From Anaeromicrobium sp. (GTDB lineage Bacteria; Bacillota; Clostridia; Peptostreptococcales; Thermotaleaceae): a stretch of 64,000 nucleotides of DNA. The stretch is from the NCBI RefSeq assembly GCF_025210435.1, contig NZ_JAOART010000147.1, positions 1 through 64,000 of the forward strand. The letters run 5' to 3'. The number at the start of each line of letters is the position of its first letter. The first letter of the stretch is position 1. Made by a program: the position numbers and the translations under genes. The notes under the pieces are model-generated. The model saw only the letters and a list, made by a program, of their open reading frames with translations. It was not told where the DNA came from and ran no database searches. Below are positions 44,949 to 52,123 of this stretch, piece after piece.

Positions 44949-46661
44949 ATGCTTTTGCAACTAATGATTAAGGATTATGTATTAATAGATAAATTAGAAA
45001 TTAGATTTTGCCATGGTTTAAATATACTTAGTGGTGAAACTGGAGCTGGTAAATCTATTTTAATTGGAGCTATAGGTATGGCTTTAGGAGAAAGAGCAGA
45101 TAAGTCCATTGTAAGAAATAATGCAGAAAAAGCTACTATTCAATTGATTTTTAGCATAAGTGATGATCAACTAAAGGACAAGCTTTTGAGTAATGATATA
45201 GAGTTAATAGATGAAGACATCCTAATAATATCTAGGTCTGTCTATGCAAATGGGAGAAGTACATGTCGTATTAACGACAGAATGGTGACAGTTTCGTATT
45301 TAAAAGAACTTTCTAAGTATTTAATAGATGTTTTTAGTCAGCATGCTCATCAATCTTTATTATACCCAGAAAATCATATTGATATGTTAGATGCATATGG
45401 TGAAAAGAAAATATCACCTTTAAAAAACGAAGTAAAAGATAAGTATGAGGAATATAAAAATATACAAACTCAACTAACTAAACTGTACGGTGACGACAGA
45501 GAAAGAGAAAGAAAAAAAGATTTATTGGAGTTTCAAGTTGATGAAATCATGTCAGCTGACTTAAAAGCTGATGAAGAAGAATCTTTAATAGAAGAATTAC
45601 ATATACTATCTCAATTTGAAAAGATTTCTAATACCATGGGTTATTCATATGAAAGTTTGTACCATGGAAATAATAGGGAAAAGTCTATAGTAGATGAATT
45701 AAATACTATAGTAAGTCAAATAAATAGTATAAAGGATATAGATAGTAGAATATTAACTATATATGAGACATTACAAGAAAGTCTATATAATTTAGAAGAT
45801 ATTACTCGTGAAATTAGAGATTACAATGATTCTATGGAATATAACCCTAATAGATTAGAAGAAATTCAAGATAGGTTGAATTTAATAGATAACTTGAAAA
45901 GAAAATATGGAGATACAATAGAGGATATATTCATCTATAGGGATAAAATAGAAGAAGAGTTAGAATATATAAATAATAGTGAAGTTTTGAGAAAAGAACT
46001 AAAAGAAAATCTAAGTTTAATAGAAAATGATTTAACTGACCTCTCTTTAGAACTAAGTCAGATTAGAAAAAATTTAGCCAATAAGCTTGAAGGAGAATTA
46101 GAAACTCAATTAAAAAGTTTAAATATGGAAAATGCAACCTTTAAGGTAGCATTTACAGAACCTTCTTCTGTGGCAAATGTTTTTTCAGCAAAGGGAATAG
46201 ATAAGATAGAATTTTTAATTTCCACAAATCCAGGAGAGAGTTTAAAACCTCTTTCAAAAATTGCATCTGGTGGAGAAATTTCTAGAATCATGCTAGGATT
46301 TAAAACAATATTTGCACATGTTGATAAGGTACCTACTTTAGTATTTGATGAAATAGATACTGGAATAAGTGGAAGAACTGCTGATATTGTAAGTGAAAGA
46401 CTGGGAATAATATCTAAAAATCACCAAATACTATGCATTACCCATTTACCACAAATTGCAAAAATGGCTGATTATCATTTTTACATAGAAAAAACTTATG
46501 GTGAAGATACAACAACTACCAATATAAGAAGACTATCATATAAAGAACAGTTAAATGAAATAGGTAGGTTAATAGGTGGGAATTCCATAACTGACTTAAC
46601 ATTAAAACACGCAGAAGAGCTATTAAATTTAGCTAAATCTTATAAAAAAAGTATAATGTAG
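44949..46661 (+). CDS. recN: DNA repair protein RecN
   Basis: RecN of 570 residues is an SMC-like ATPase for double-strand break repair. Walker A is GETGAGKSI (about 29-37), followed by ALGERADKSIVR. Long coiled-coil arms cover about 160-390, and the C-terminal half-domain shows KIASGGEISRIMLGFKTIF and the Walker B VFDEIDTGISGRTA. I choose ATG 44949, which gives the usual RecN start MLLQLMIKDYVLIDKLEI and proper spacing from GCGGGGG; ATG 44943 is too close. No LexA box was seen upstream, so SOS control is not supported here. Confidence 0.96.
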   Translation: MLLQLMIKDYVLIDKLEIRFCHGLNILSGETGAGKSILIGAIGMALGERADKSIVRNNAEKATIQLIFSISDDQLKDKLLSNDIELIDEDILIISRSVYANGRSTCRINDRMVTVSYLKELSKYLIDVFSQHAHQSLLYPENHIDMLDAYGEKKISPLKNEVKDKYEEYKNIQTQLTKLYGDDRERERKKDLLEFQVDEIMSADLKADEEESLIEELHILSQFEKISNTMGYSYESLYHGNNREKSIVDELNTIVSQINSIKDIDSRILTIYETLQESLYNLEDITREIRDYNDSMEYNPNRLEEIQDRLNLIDNLKRKYGDTIEDIFIYRDKIEEELEYINNSEVLRKELKENLSLIENDLTDLSLELSQIRKNLANKLEGELETQLKSLNMENATFKVAFTEPSSVANVFSAKGIDKIEFLISTNPGESLKPLSKIASGGEISRIMLGFKTIFAHVDKVPTLVFDEIDTGISGRTADIVSERLGIISKNHQILCITHLPQIAKMADYHFYIEKTYGEDTTTTNIRRLSYKEQLNEIGRLIGGNSITDLTLKHAEELLNLAKSYKKSIM

Positions 46662-46664
46662 AAT

Positions 46665-46704
46665 AAAAAAAGTTCATGATTTTAGCAAACATGGACTTTT
46701 TTCT
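46665..46704 (+). terminator. Terminator after recN
   Basis: AAAAAAGTTCATG and CATGGACTTTTTT form a stem with one G-U pair around an 11-nt loop, followed by T residues. It separates recN from spoIVB. Confidence 0.85.
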
Positions 46705-46882
46705 TTGTATAATAATTTATTTTAGTATTATCAACCTAAAATTTATTAATCATTAAAATCTTCCAAATGAAGAGTTTTTTTTTAGAGAATAATAAGGTGA
46801 GAAAAAGGCTAAATTAAACATATATCACAAATCTATTGAACACCATTTTAAATGCTTCAAGGGAAAATAGGAGTGATATTAC

Positions 46883-48184
46883 TTGACTAATCATAAAAAC
46901 AAGCGCTTTTTTTTGCTGTTTTTTATTCTAATAGTCTTTTCCCTATTTGCCTGCTATGATTTAGTTCATGTTTTAACTTTTCCAAACAATGTGAGAGTAT
47001 TTGAAAATGAAAGACAACCTATTGACGTTAATTTTCCGTTTAAAGTGAGCACCTTACAAGAGGAGAATGAGTTTTTAAAGATACAAAAGACTAATTATGC
47101 TTCCACCTATGTAAATCCTCTTAAAAGAGGTAGAACTAATTTAGAATTAAACTTTTTAGGATTAATTCCTATAAAAAAGGTAACTGTAAATATAATACCT
47201 AAACTTCAAGTAATTCCTGGTGGTCAATGTATAGGTGTAAAATTAAGTACAAAAGGTGTATTGGTTGTTGGTACTGAAGACATAAAGGGGATTGATGGTA
47301 AAAAATACAATCCCTCCCATGAAGCTGGAATTGCAATAGGAGATACAATTTTAGAAATACAGGATGAAAGGGTAAAAGATTCTCAACATGTTATAAGTGT
47401 AATAAATGATAATAAAGGAAAATCTTTAAAATTAAAAGTAAAAAGAAAAAATAGAACTTTTAATACTAGTATTACTCCTGTACAAACATATGAAGAAAGA
47501 GACTACAAAATAGGTTTATGGGTAAGAGATAAAACTGCAGGTGTGGGAACTTTAACCTTCTACGAACCTAATAGTAAGGTATTTGGTGCACTAGGCCATG
47601 CAATAACTGATATTGATACAGGTTTATTATTAACGGTGGAAAAAGGAGAAGTAATAAAATCAAAGGTTGCTTCTATAAAACAAGGTAAGAGAGGGAAACC
47701 GGGAGAAATAAAGGGTATATTTTATGATACTACAAGGCCAATTGGAAAGTTAGAATATAACACTAGATTCGGAATATATGGACATTTGTATAAGCCTATG
47801 GATGATTCCATATATTCAAAACCTATAGAAGTGGCAGGACAACACGAAATCCAAGTAGGTAAGGCTAGTATATTAACAACTATAGAAAATAATACGGTAA
47901 AAGAATATGAAGTGTATATTGAAAAAATAAGTAAGCAAAGAAGTTCTAGTACCAAAGGAATGGTAATAAAAGTAACAGATAAGAGATTGTTAAAAAAAAC
48001 TGGAGGTATAGTTCAAGGAATGAGTGGTAGTCCTATTATCCAGAATGGGAAACTCATAGGTGCAGTTACCCATGTATTTGTAAATGATCCTACTAAAGGG
48101 TATGGTATATTTATTGAATGGATGATAGATAAAGCTCAAATTCAATCATACGAAAGTAAACTAGCAAGAAGAGGATGTCCTTAG
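46883..48184 (+). CDS. spoIVB: Intramembrane-signalling serine protease SpoIVB
   Basis: SpoIVB of 433 residues is made in the forespore under sigma-F/sigma-G control and secreted into the intermembrane space, where it cleaves SpoIVFA to activate pro-sigma-K processing. It has an N-terminal anchor (FFLLFFILIVFSLFACYDLV), a PDZ domain (about 110-200: GVLVVGTEDIKGID, AGIAIGDTILEI) and an S55 protease domain with His about 238 (ALGHAITDIDTG), Asp about 364 and Ser about 380 (GMSGSPIIQ). These match the known B. subtilis triad positions. Start TTG 46883 with AGGAGTG. Confidence 0.95.
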   Translation: MTNHKNKRFFLLFFILIVFSLFACYDLVHVLTFPNNVRVFENERQPIDVNFPFKVSTLQEENEFLKIQKTNYASTYVNPLKRGRTNLELNFLGLIPIKKVTVNIIPKLQVIPGGQCIGVKLSTKGVLVVGTEDIKGIDGKKYNPSHEAGIAIGDTILEIQDERVKDSQHVISVINDNKGKSLKLKVKRKNRTFNTSITPVQTYEERDYKIGLWVRDKTAGVGTLTFYEPNSKVFGALGHAITDIDTGLLLTVEKGEVIKSKVASIKQGKRGKPGEIKGIFYDTTRPIGKLEYNTRFGIYGHLYKPMDDSIYSKPIEVAGQHEIQVGKASILTTIENNTVKEYEVYIEKISKQRSSSTKGMVIKVTDKRLLKKTGGIVQGMSGSPIIQNGKLIGAVTHVFVNDPTKGYGIFIEWMIDKAQIQSYESKLARRGCP

Positions 48185-48196
48185 GGCATCCTTTTG
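48173..48196 (+). terminator. Terminator overlapping the spoIVB stop
   Basis: GGATGTCC and GGGCATCC form an 8-bp stem with one G-U pair around the TTA of the stop region, followed by TTTT. Its short T-run suggests a moderate terminator between spoIVB and spo0A. Confidence 0.65.
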
Positions 48197-48275
48197 GCTG
48201 TTTATGTTAATTTTACTAAATATATAAGCAATTATATAAAAGTTTGTATTAAAAAAAATAATATTTCTAAAATTA

Positions 48276-48304
48276 GAAGGAAATCCCTCTCATTTGTCGA
48301 ATTT
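48276..48304 (+). promoter_or_regulatory. Sigma-H promoter of spo0A with overlapping 0A box
   Basis: GAAGGAAAT (48276-48284) matches the sigma-H -35 consensus RNAGGAWWW, and GTCGAATTT (48296-48304) matches RNNGAATWW, with an 11-bp gap. TGTCGAA at 48295-48301 is a 0A box overlapping the -10. The layout reproduces the sporulation promoter Ps of spo0A, where Spo0A~P controls its own gene. Confidence 0.8.
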
Positions 48305-48367
48305 CTTTTCCTAGGACTTATTATAAGTCGACTAGTTTACATAGTTAAATGATGGGGGGATAATTAA

Positions 48368-49171
48368 GTGGATCCAGTGAAAGTTTTAATCGCAGATGAT
48401 AATAAAGATTTTTGTGATATTTTATGTGAATACTTAGGAAAGCAAGATGACTTAGAGATTATAGGTATTGCTAAAGATGGTTTGGAGGCTATTGATTTAG
48501 TCTCAAAGAATCCACCAGACGTTTTAGTATTAGACATAATAATGCCGCATTTAGACGGTTTGGCTGTATTGGAAAAATTAGCAGGTATGAACTTAAGTAA
48601 AACGCCTAAAATAATAGTGCTGTCAGCAGTTGGCCAAGACAAAATTACCCAAAGGGCGATTGCTTTAGGAGCAGACTATTATGTTGTAAAGCCATTTGAT
48701 TTTGAAATTTTTATTAGAAGAATTCGCCAGTTAATGGGGGCTGCTACTATACCTGTTGAAAGAAAATCTGATTATAGAGATTTATTAATAAATACCAATA
48801 CAAGACCACATAAGGTTCAAAGTTTAGAGGCGGAAATAACTAATATTATACATGAAATTGGTGTTCCTGCTCATATTAAGGGATACCTATACTTAAGGGA
48901 AGCAATTTCAATGGTAGTTGAAAATATTGAAATGTTGAGTGCTGTTACAAAAGAATTATATCCTTCTATAGCTAAGAAATTCAACACTACTCCAAGTAGA
49001 GTTGAAAGAGCTATAAGACATGCTATTGAAGTGGCATGGAGCAGAGGAAAAATAGATACTATAAATAATCTATTTGGTTACACGGTACACAACGATAAGG
49101 GTAAGCCTACTAATAGTGAATTTATAGCCATGGTAGCTGATAAATTAAGAATAGAAAGAACTGCAGTTTAA
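48368..49171 (+). CDS. spo0A: Sporulation master regulator Spo0A
   Basis: Spo0A of 267 residues is a response regulator. The receiver domain (about 1-125) has the acidic pair D10/D11, the phosphoacceptor D56 ([14 protein letters not shown]) and the Lys of VVKPFD. The C-terminal sigma-A-activating DNA-binding domain (about 150-267) carries the clostridial-type [16 protein letters not shown] and the recognition helix [18 protein letters not shown]. It recognises TGNCGAA. GTG 48368 starts after GGGGGGA. Phosphorylation starts sporulation; the window has no phosphorelay kinase. Confidence 0.98.
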   Translation: MDPVKVLIADDNKDFCDILCEYLGKQDDLEIIGIAKDGLEAIDLVSKNPPDVLVLDIIMPHLDGLAVLEKLAGMNLSKTPKIIVLSAVGQDKITQRAIALGADYYVVKPFDFEIFIRRIRQLMGAATIPVERKSDYRDLLINTNTRPHKVQSLEAEITNIIHEIGVPAHIKGYLYLREAISMVVENIEMLSAVTKELYPSIAKKFNTTPSRVERAIRHAIEVAWSRGKIDTINNLFGYTVHNDKGKPTNSEFIAMVADKLRIERTAV

Positions 49172-49222
49172 TATTACTTAAGCATGTTTTTATACTAATA
49201 AAGTTATTTGGCATGTAACAAT

Positions 49223-49275
49223 AAACACCTTCTATTTATGTGATGAGTTTTCATTTCATAAAGGAGGTGTTTTTC
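49223..49275 (+). terminator. Terminator after spo0A
   Basis: AAACACCT pairs with AGGTGTTT (49265-49272) and inner bases TTTATG with CATAAA, then T residues. It lies 50 bp after the spo0A stop. Confidence 0.7.
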
Positions 49276-49277
49276 TA

Positions 49278-49355
49278 ATGACTAATAAAACTTCATATAT
49301 GAAAAATCTAAAGTTATATAGTGTAATATTTTTTTGTTTAAAGAGAAAAATATAA
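49278..49355 (+). CDS. Possible 25-residue ORF
   Basis: ATG 49278 stands 9 nt after AAAGGAGGTG, a perfect Shine-Dalgarno sequence, and opens 25 codons (TNKTSYMKNLKLYSVIFFCL, then KRKI). The ribosome site is, however, part of the spo0A terminator stem, so the match may be coincidental. No homologue is known to me. Confidence 0.2.
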   Translation: MTNKTSYMKNLKLYSVIFFCLKRKI

Positions 49356-49401
49356 GAAGTATAGAAAGTTTTTTCAAATATTTTTTTAGGAGGAAGAGTA
49401 C

Positions 49402-49596
49402 ATGGACATTAAAGGTGAACTTTTAGCAGTATATAAAGATGAAACTAGAAGAAAGTTAAAATTTAGAGGTTATGTTGAAAATGAGGGAGATGGCATGAGT
49501 GATATAGAAGTTCAAACGCTTTATGATGGAGTAGGAAATTACGTAGAAGTGGATGAAATTAATGGTTTTGAAATATTAAATTATAAACCAAAGTAA
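49402..49596 (+). CDS. Conserved small protein downstream of spo0A
   Basis: This beta-rich protein of 64 residues (MDIKGELLAVYKDETRRKLK with GYVENEGDG and VGNYVEVDEINGFEI) has an excellent AGGAGG site 12 nt upstream of ATG 49402. It has no membrane segment or cysteine. I do not recognise a characterised family. It has its own transcription unit, with terminators before and after. Confidence 0.6.
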   Translation: MDIKGELLAVYKDETRRKLKFRGYVENEGDGMSDIEVQTLYDGVGNYVEVDEINGFEILNYKPK

Positions 49597-49690
49597 TAAC
49601 TTATAGAATAGTAATAATTTCTAAATACAATAAGATTATCTACATAACTATATATGCTAGCCTTTTATAGAATCATTATTTATGTATGGA

Positions 49691-49716
49691 GAATTGGGCA
49701 AAATCCCAATTCTTTT
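49691..49716 (+). terminator. Terminator between the small gene and the YjcZ-like gene
   Basis: GAATTGGG and CCCAATTC form an 8-bp stem around a 6-nt loop, followed by TTTT on the plus strand. It lies between two convergent genes and probably serves the plus-strand one. Confidence 0.75.
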
Positions 49717-49722
49717 ATTTGT

Positions 49723-49836
49723 TTAATATCCTCTATATCCACCATAACAATTACAGAATATAATTACTAATAGTAAGAAGAAAAATAATAATTCATCTCC
49801 ACATCCACCGCAGAAACCACATTGCTTATCAGCCAT
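49723..49836 (-). CDS. Small Cys/Gly-rich membrane protein (YjcZ-like)
   Basis: A 37-residue protein, too short for usual ORF cut-offs, starts at ATG 49834-49836 on the minus strand with AAAGGGGGTGCG about 8 nt upstream. It is built of a Cys/Gly-rich head (QCGFCGGCGDEL), one membrane helix (LLFFFLLLVIIF) and a Cys/Tyr/Gly tail (CNCYGGYRGY). Such tiny Gly-rich single-helix proteins resemble the YjcZ family of sporulation proteins found in spore membranes of Bacilli and Clostridia. Spore localisation is inferred. The four head and two tail cysteines are unusual and might bind metal. Confidence 0.7.
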   Translation of the reverse strand: MADKQCGFCGGCGDELLFFFLLLVIIFCNCYGGYRGY

Positions 49837-50015
49837 AAAATCGCACCCCCTTTATTAAATATGTAGATTTTATGGTTTATAAATCTAGTATTTGTTTTTT
49901 TCTTAATATAAATTATGCAATATAGTATTCATATGTTACTACTTCGAAAAAGCATCTGTTTAAAAGGCAAACATAATTAGTAAAATTTTCATTTTACTAA
50001 TTATGTTTTTAGTTT

Positions 50016-50312
50016 TCAGAAGAAAGGATGATTCTTGTAACTTTCCATAATTAATTGTTCTCCTAAATTAGTAATTTTATATATTTTTTTATTATTCTTT
50101 TCAGTTTCTTGAATCAAGTGATTTTTATATAATTCATCCATTATTTTTCTTATTTTAGCTTTTTTCCGATTTGAAAACATAAGATGAATTTCTTCAATAC
50201 ATAACTCTCCTTTTATTAGTAGATCCTCTAATATTTTAACAGCAAAAAATTTATCTATAGGTTTAAATTTAGTAAATAAATGGAGAAAAATATCTTCTTG
50301 TTTAGGACTCAT
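50016..50312 (-). CDS. Winged-helix DNA-binding protein, hypothetical
   Basis: This protein of 98 residues on the minus strand has a winged-helix pattern: IDKFFAVKILEDLLIKGELC, IEEIHLMFSNRKKAKIRKIM, DELYKNHLIQETEKNNKKIY and KITNLGEQLIMES. The last two segments form the wing and final helix. I do not recognise the family. Start ATG 50310-50312 with GTGAGG. It is separated from its neighbours and reads away from the MscS gene; its target is unknown. Confidence 0.6.
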   Translation of the reverse strand: MSPKQEDIFLHLFTKFKPIDKFFAVKILEDLLIKGELCIEEIHLMFSNRKKAKIRKIMDELYKNHLIQETEKNNKKIYKITNLGEQLIMESYKNHPFF

Positions 50313-50349
50313 AAGAAATACCTCACTTTATATAAACTTACTAATTCTT

Positions 50350-50454
50350 ATGAGGAATAAAGATTGTACTATACCATATTTAAATAAGGATATAACCATA
50401 GATATTATAGATAATGGAGTTTATAAAGAAATTAAGAACATATCTTTAGATTAA
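50350..50454 (+). CDS. Possible 34-residue ORF
   Basis: ATG 50350 opens 34 codons (RNKDCTIPYLNKDITIDIID then NGVYKEIKNISLD) ending at TAA 50452-50454, directly in front of a terminator hairpin. There is no good ribosome site. The composition is protein-like and the terminator suggests a transcript, but the case is weak. Confidence 0.3.
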   Translation: MRNKDCTIPYLNKDITIDIIDNGVYKEIKNISLD

Positions 50455-50490
50455 AAATAGGTAGACTTTCGAAAAGTTTACCTATTTAAA
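50455..50490 (+). terminator. Terminator upstream of the MscS gene
   Basis: AAATAGGTAGACTTT and AAAGTTTACCTATTT pair with one mismatch around a tight loop, then TAAATTT. It can act in both directions. Confidence 0.6.
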
Positions 50491-50585
50491 TTTACTAAGA
50501 ATTAGTGTATAGTTTAAAACATAAACATTTGTAATATTAAATAAATCATTATATAATATTAACTTATTAGATAGGGGAGATTACT

Positions 50586-51455
50586 TTGCAAGTAGCTTGG
50601 ACATATATAAATGAGAATCATCTACTATATAAAGGAGGTTGGACCCTTATAGGGTTAATTGTAACCTTATTACTAATCAGAGTCATTAATCGTGTTTTGT
50701 ATTCTATTATGGAACATAATAACAAATACTATGTGGCAAAAAAAAGAGTATATTATTTCTTTAGTTCTGTTTTTGTTATATTCTCAGTATTTCTTTGGTT
50801 AGATTCTATGGATAGTCTAACTACCTATTTTGGTCTTGTGTCAGCAGGTATAGCTATAGCACTAAAAGATTTGTTTGCAAATATTGTAGCATGGCTCTTT
50901 ATTATACTTAGAAAACCCTTTGAGGTTAGTGATAGAATCCTAATTAATAACCAACAAGGAGATGTGATAGATATACGTATGTTTCAATTTACTTTAATGG
51001 AAATATCATCCTATGAGGATGGAGAACAAAGTACAGGACGTATTATAAATGTTCCTAATTACTATATATTTGTAAATTCACTGATTAACTATAATAAAGG
51101 ATTTAAATATATTTGGAATGAAATAAAGGTACTCATTACTTTTGAAAGTGATTGGCAAAAGGCTAAAGACATATTAACTAATATTATTAACAATCATTCT
51201 CTACATTTGTCTGAAGAAGCATCTAAAATGATTCAACATGCACAAAAAACATATTTGATTCACTATAATAAATTAACACCAATTGTATATATGGATGTAA
51301 AAGAAAGTGGAATTCAATTAACTATACGTTATCTTTGTATACCGCGGCAAAGACGTACTACGGTAAATGACATATGGCAAGATATACTACAAAGATTTGA
51401 CAAGGAAGAGAACATTAAATTAGCTTACCCAACAATAAGGGTTACTCCTAATTAA
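50586..51455 (+). CDS. MscS-type mechanosensitive channel
   Basis: This 289-residue membrane channel has three N-terminal helices (IGLIVTLLLIRVINRVLYSI, VYYFFSSVFVIFSVFLWLDS, and the pore helix with LVSAGIAIALKDLFANIVAW). An MscS beta domain follows (LRKPFEVSDRILINNQQGDV, then RIINVPNYYIFVNSLINYNK) and a mixed C-terminal domain. It releases solutes on hypo-osmotic shock. The Ala/Gly-rich pore line of E. coli MscS is recognisable. Start TTG 50586 with AGGGGAGA. It stands alone; a palindromic terminator follows at 51551. Confidence 0.9.
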   Translation: MQVAWTYINENHLLYKGGWTLIGLIVTLLLIRVINRVLYSIMEHNNKYYVAKKRVYYFFSSVFVIFSVFLWLDSMDSLTTYFGLVSAGIAIALKDLFANIVAWLFIILRKPFEVSDRILINNQQGDVIDIRMFQFTLMEISSYEDGEQSTGRIINVPNYYIFVNSLINYNKGFKYIWNEIKVLITFESDWQKAKDILTNIINNHSLHLSEEASKMIQHAQKTYLIHYNKLTPIVYMDVKESGIQLTIRYLCIPRQRRTTVNDIWQDILQRFDKEENIKLAYPTIRVTPN

Positions 51456-51550
51456 TAGCTTTTTTCTATGTTCTGAAATATAGTGAAAATAAATAAAATT
51501 TCTATTCGTGATAAAATGGTATATTAACTTATAGAAGTATCTCTACATAA

Positions 51551-51578
51551 ATAAAGGACATGAATTCATGTCCTTATT
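51551..51578 (+). terminator. Palindromic terminator after the MscS gene
   Basis: AAGGACATGAATTCATGTCCTT is a perfect 22-bp palindrome (51554-51575) with A/T flanks. The T-run is short (TTATT), so termination may be incomplete. Confidence 0.6.
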
Positions 51579-51700
51579 AGTTTTATACATGTCATTACGT
51601 TGTGAAAGTTTAATTATAAAAAATAATTCTCTTGAAAATAAAATGAATTCCATGAGATAATTATTAAGAATAATATTAAGTATAAAAGGAGTTGTAATTT

Positions 51701-51760
51701 ATGTTACTAAAAAATAAATCTTACTTATTAGAGGTGGAAGTTAAACGACTTAATAAATAA
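51701..51760 (+). CDS. Possible 19-residue leader peptide
   Basis: ATG 51701 lies 8 nt after AAAAGGAG and opens 19 codons (MLLKNKSYLLEVEVKRLNK) ending at TAA 51758-51760. The last five codons overlap the left arm of a perfect 19-bp inverted repeat (51743-51761). A translated short ORF whose end overlaps a hairpin before the next operon is the design of attenuation leaders. No run of a single amino acid stands out, apart from four Leu and five Lys. Inference only. Confidence 0.45.
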   Translation: MLLKNKSYLLEVEVKRLNK

Positions 51761-51806
51761 GTGTGTTTAACTAATATTAGTATAACCCTTATTTATTAAG
51801 TCGTTT
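51743..51806 (+). promoter_or_regulatory. Perfect 19-bp inverted repeat upstream of the CD3324-like gene
   Basis: AAACGACTTAATAAATAAG (51743-51761) is exactly complementary to 51788-51806, separated by 26 nt that contain a smaller dyad (TTAACTAATATTAGTATAA). T-rich sequence follows. It could be a terminator or attenuator controlling the two genes behind, coupled to translation of the 19-codon ORF. Confidence 0.55.
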
Positions 51807-51844
51807 CTCACAATAAGACTTATAAATATGGGAGGATTTAAAAG

Positions 51845-52123
51845 GTGAGTTATAAAAATGGAAAAGATATTTTACCGAAAAGTTTATTAATAGAAATTCA
51901 AAAATATGTAGATGGTGAATTGATATATATTCCTAAGAATGAAGGAACCAGAGTGCCCTGGGGACAAGTTAATGGTACTAGAGAATTTATGGAAAAAAGA
52001 AACAAGGATATTTGCCATAAATATAAAGAAGGTCATTCCATTGATACTATTATGGAAATCTATAATTTATCAGAATCTAGTATTAGAAAAATAATATTAA
52101 AATCAAATAAGGGTATGAGGTAA
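51845..52123 (+). CDS. CD3324-family small DNA-binding protein
   Basis: This 92-residue protein has the CD3324 pattern: SYKNGKDILPKSLLIEIQKY, then VDGELIYIPKNEGTRVPWGQ and a C-terminal helix-turn-helix like that of Mor activators (YKEGHSIDTIMEIYNLSESS with IRKIILK). The family is common in Clostridia and is probably a transcription factor. Start GTG 51845 with GGGAGG. The stop TAA is followed by an ATG within one base, so it is coupled to the MutS-like gene; it may regulate that gene or respond to the same signal. Confidence 0.75.
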   Translation: MSYKNGKDILPKSLLIEIQKYVDGELIYIPKNEGTRVPWGQVNGTREFMEKRNKDICHKYKEGHSIDTIMEIYNLSESSIRKIILKSNKGMR

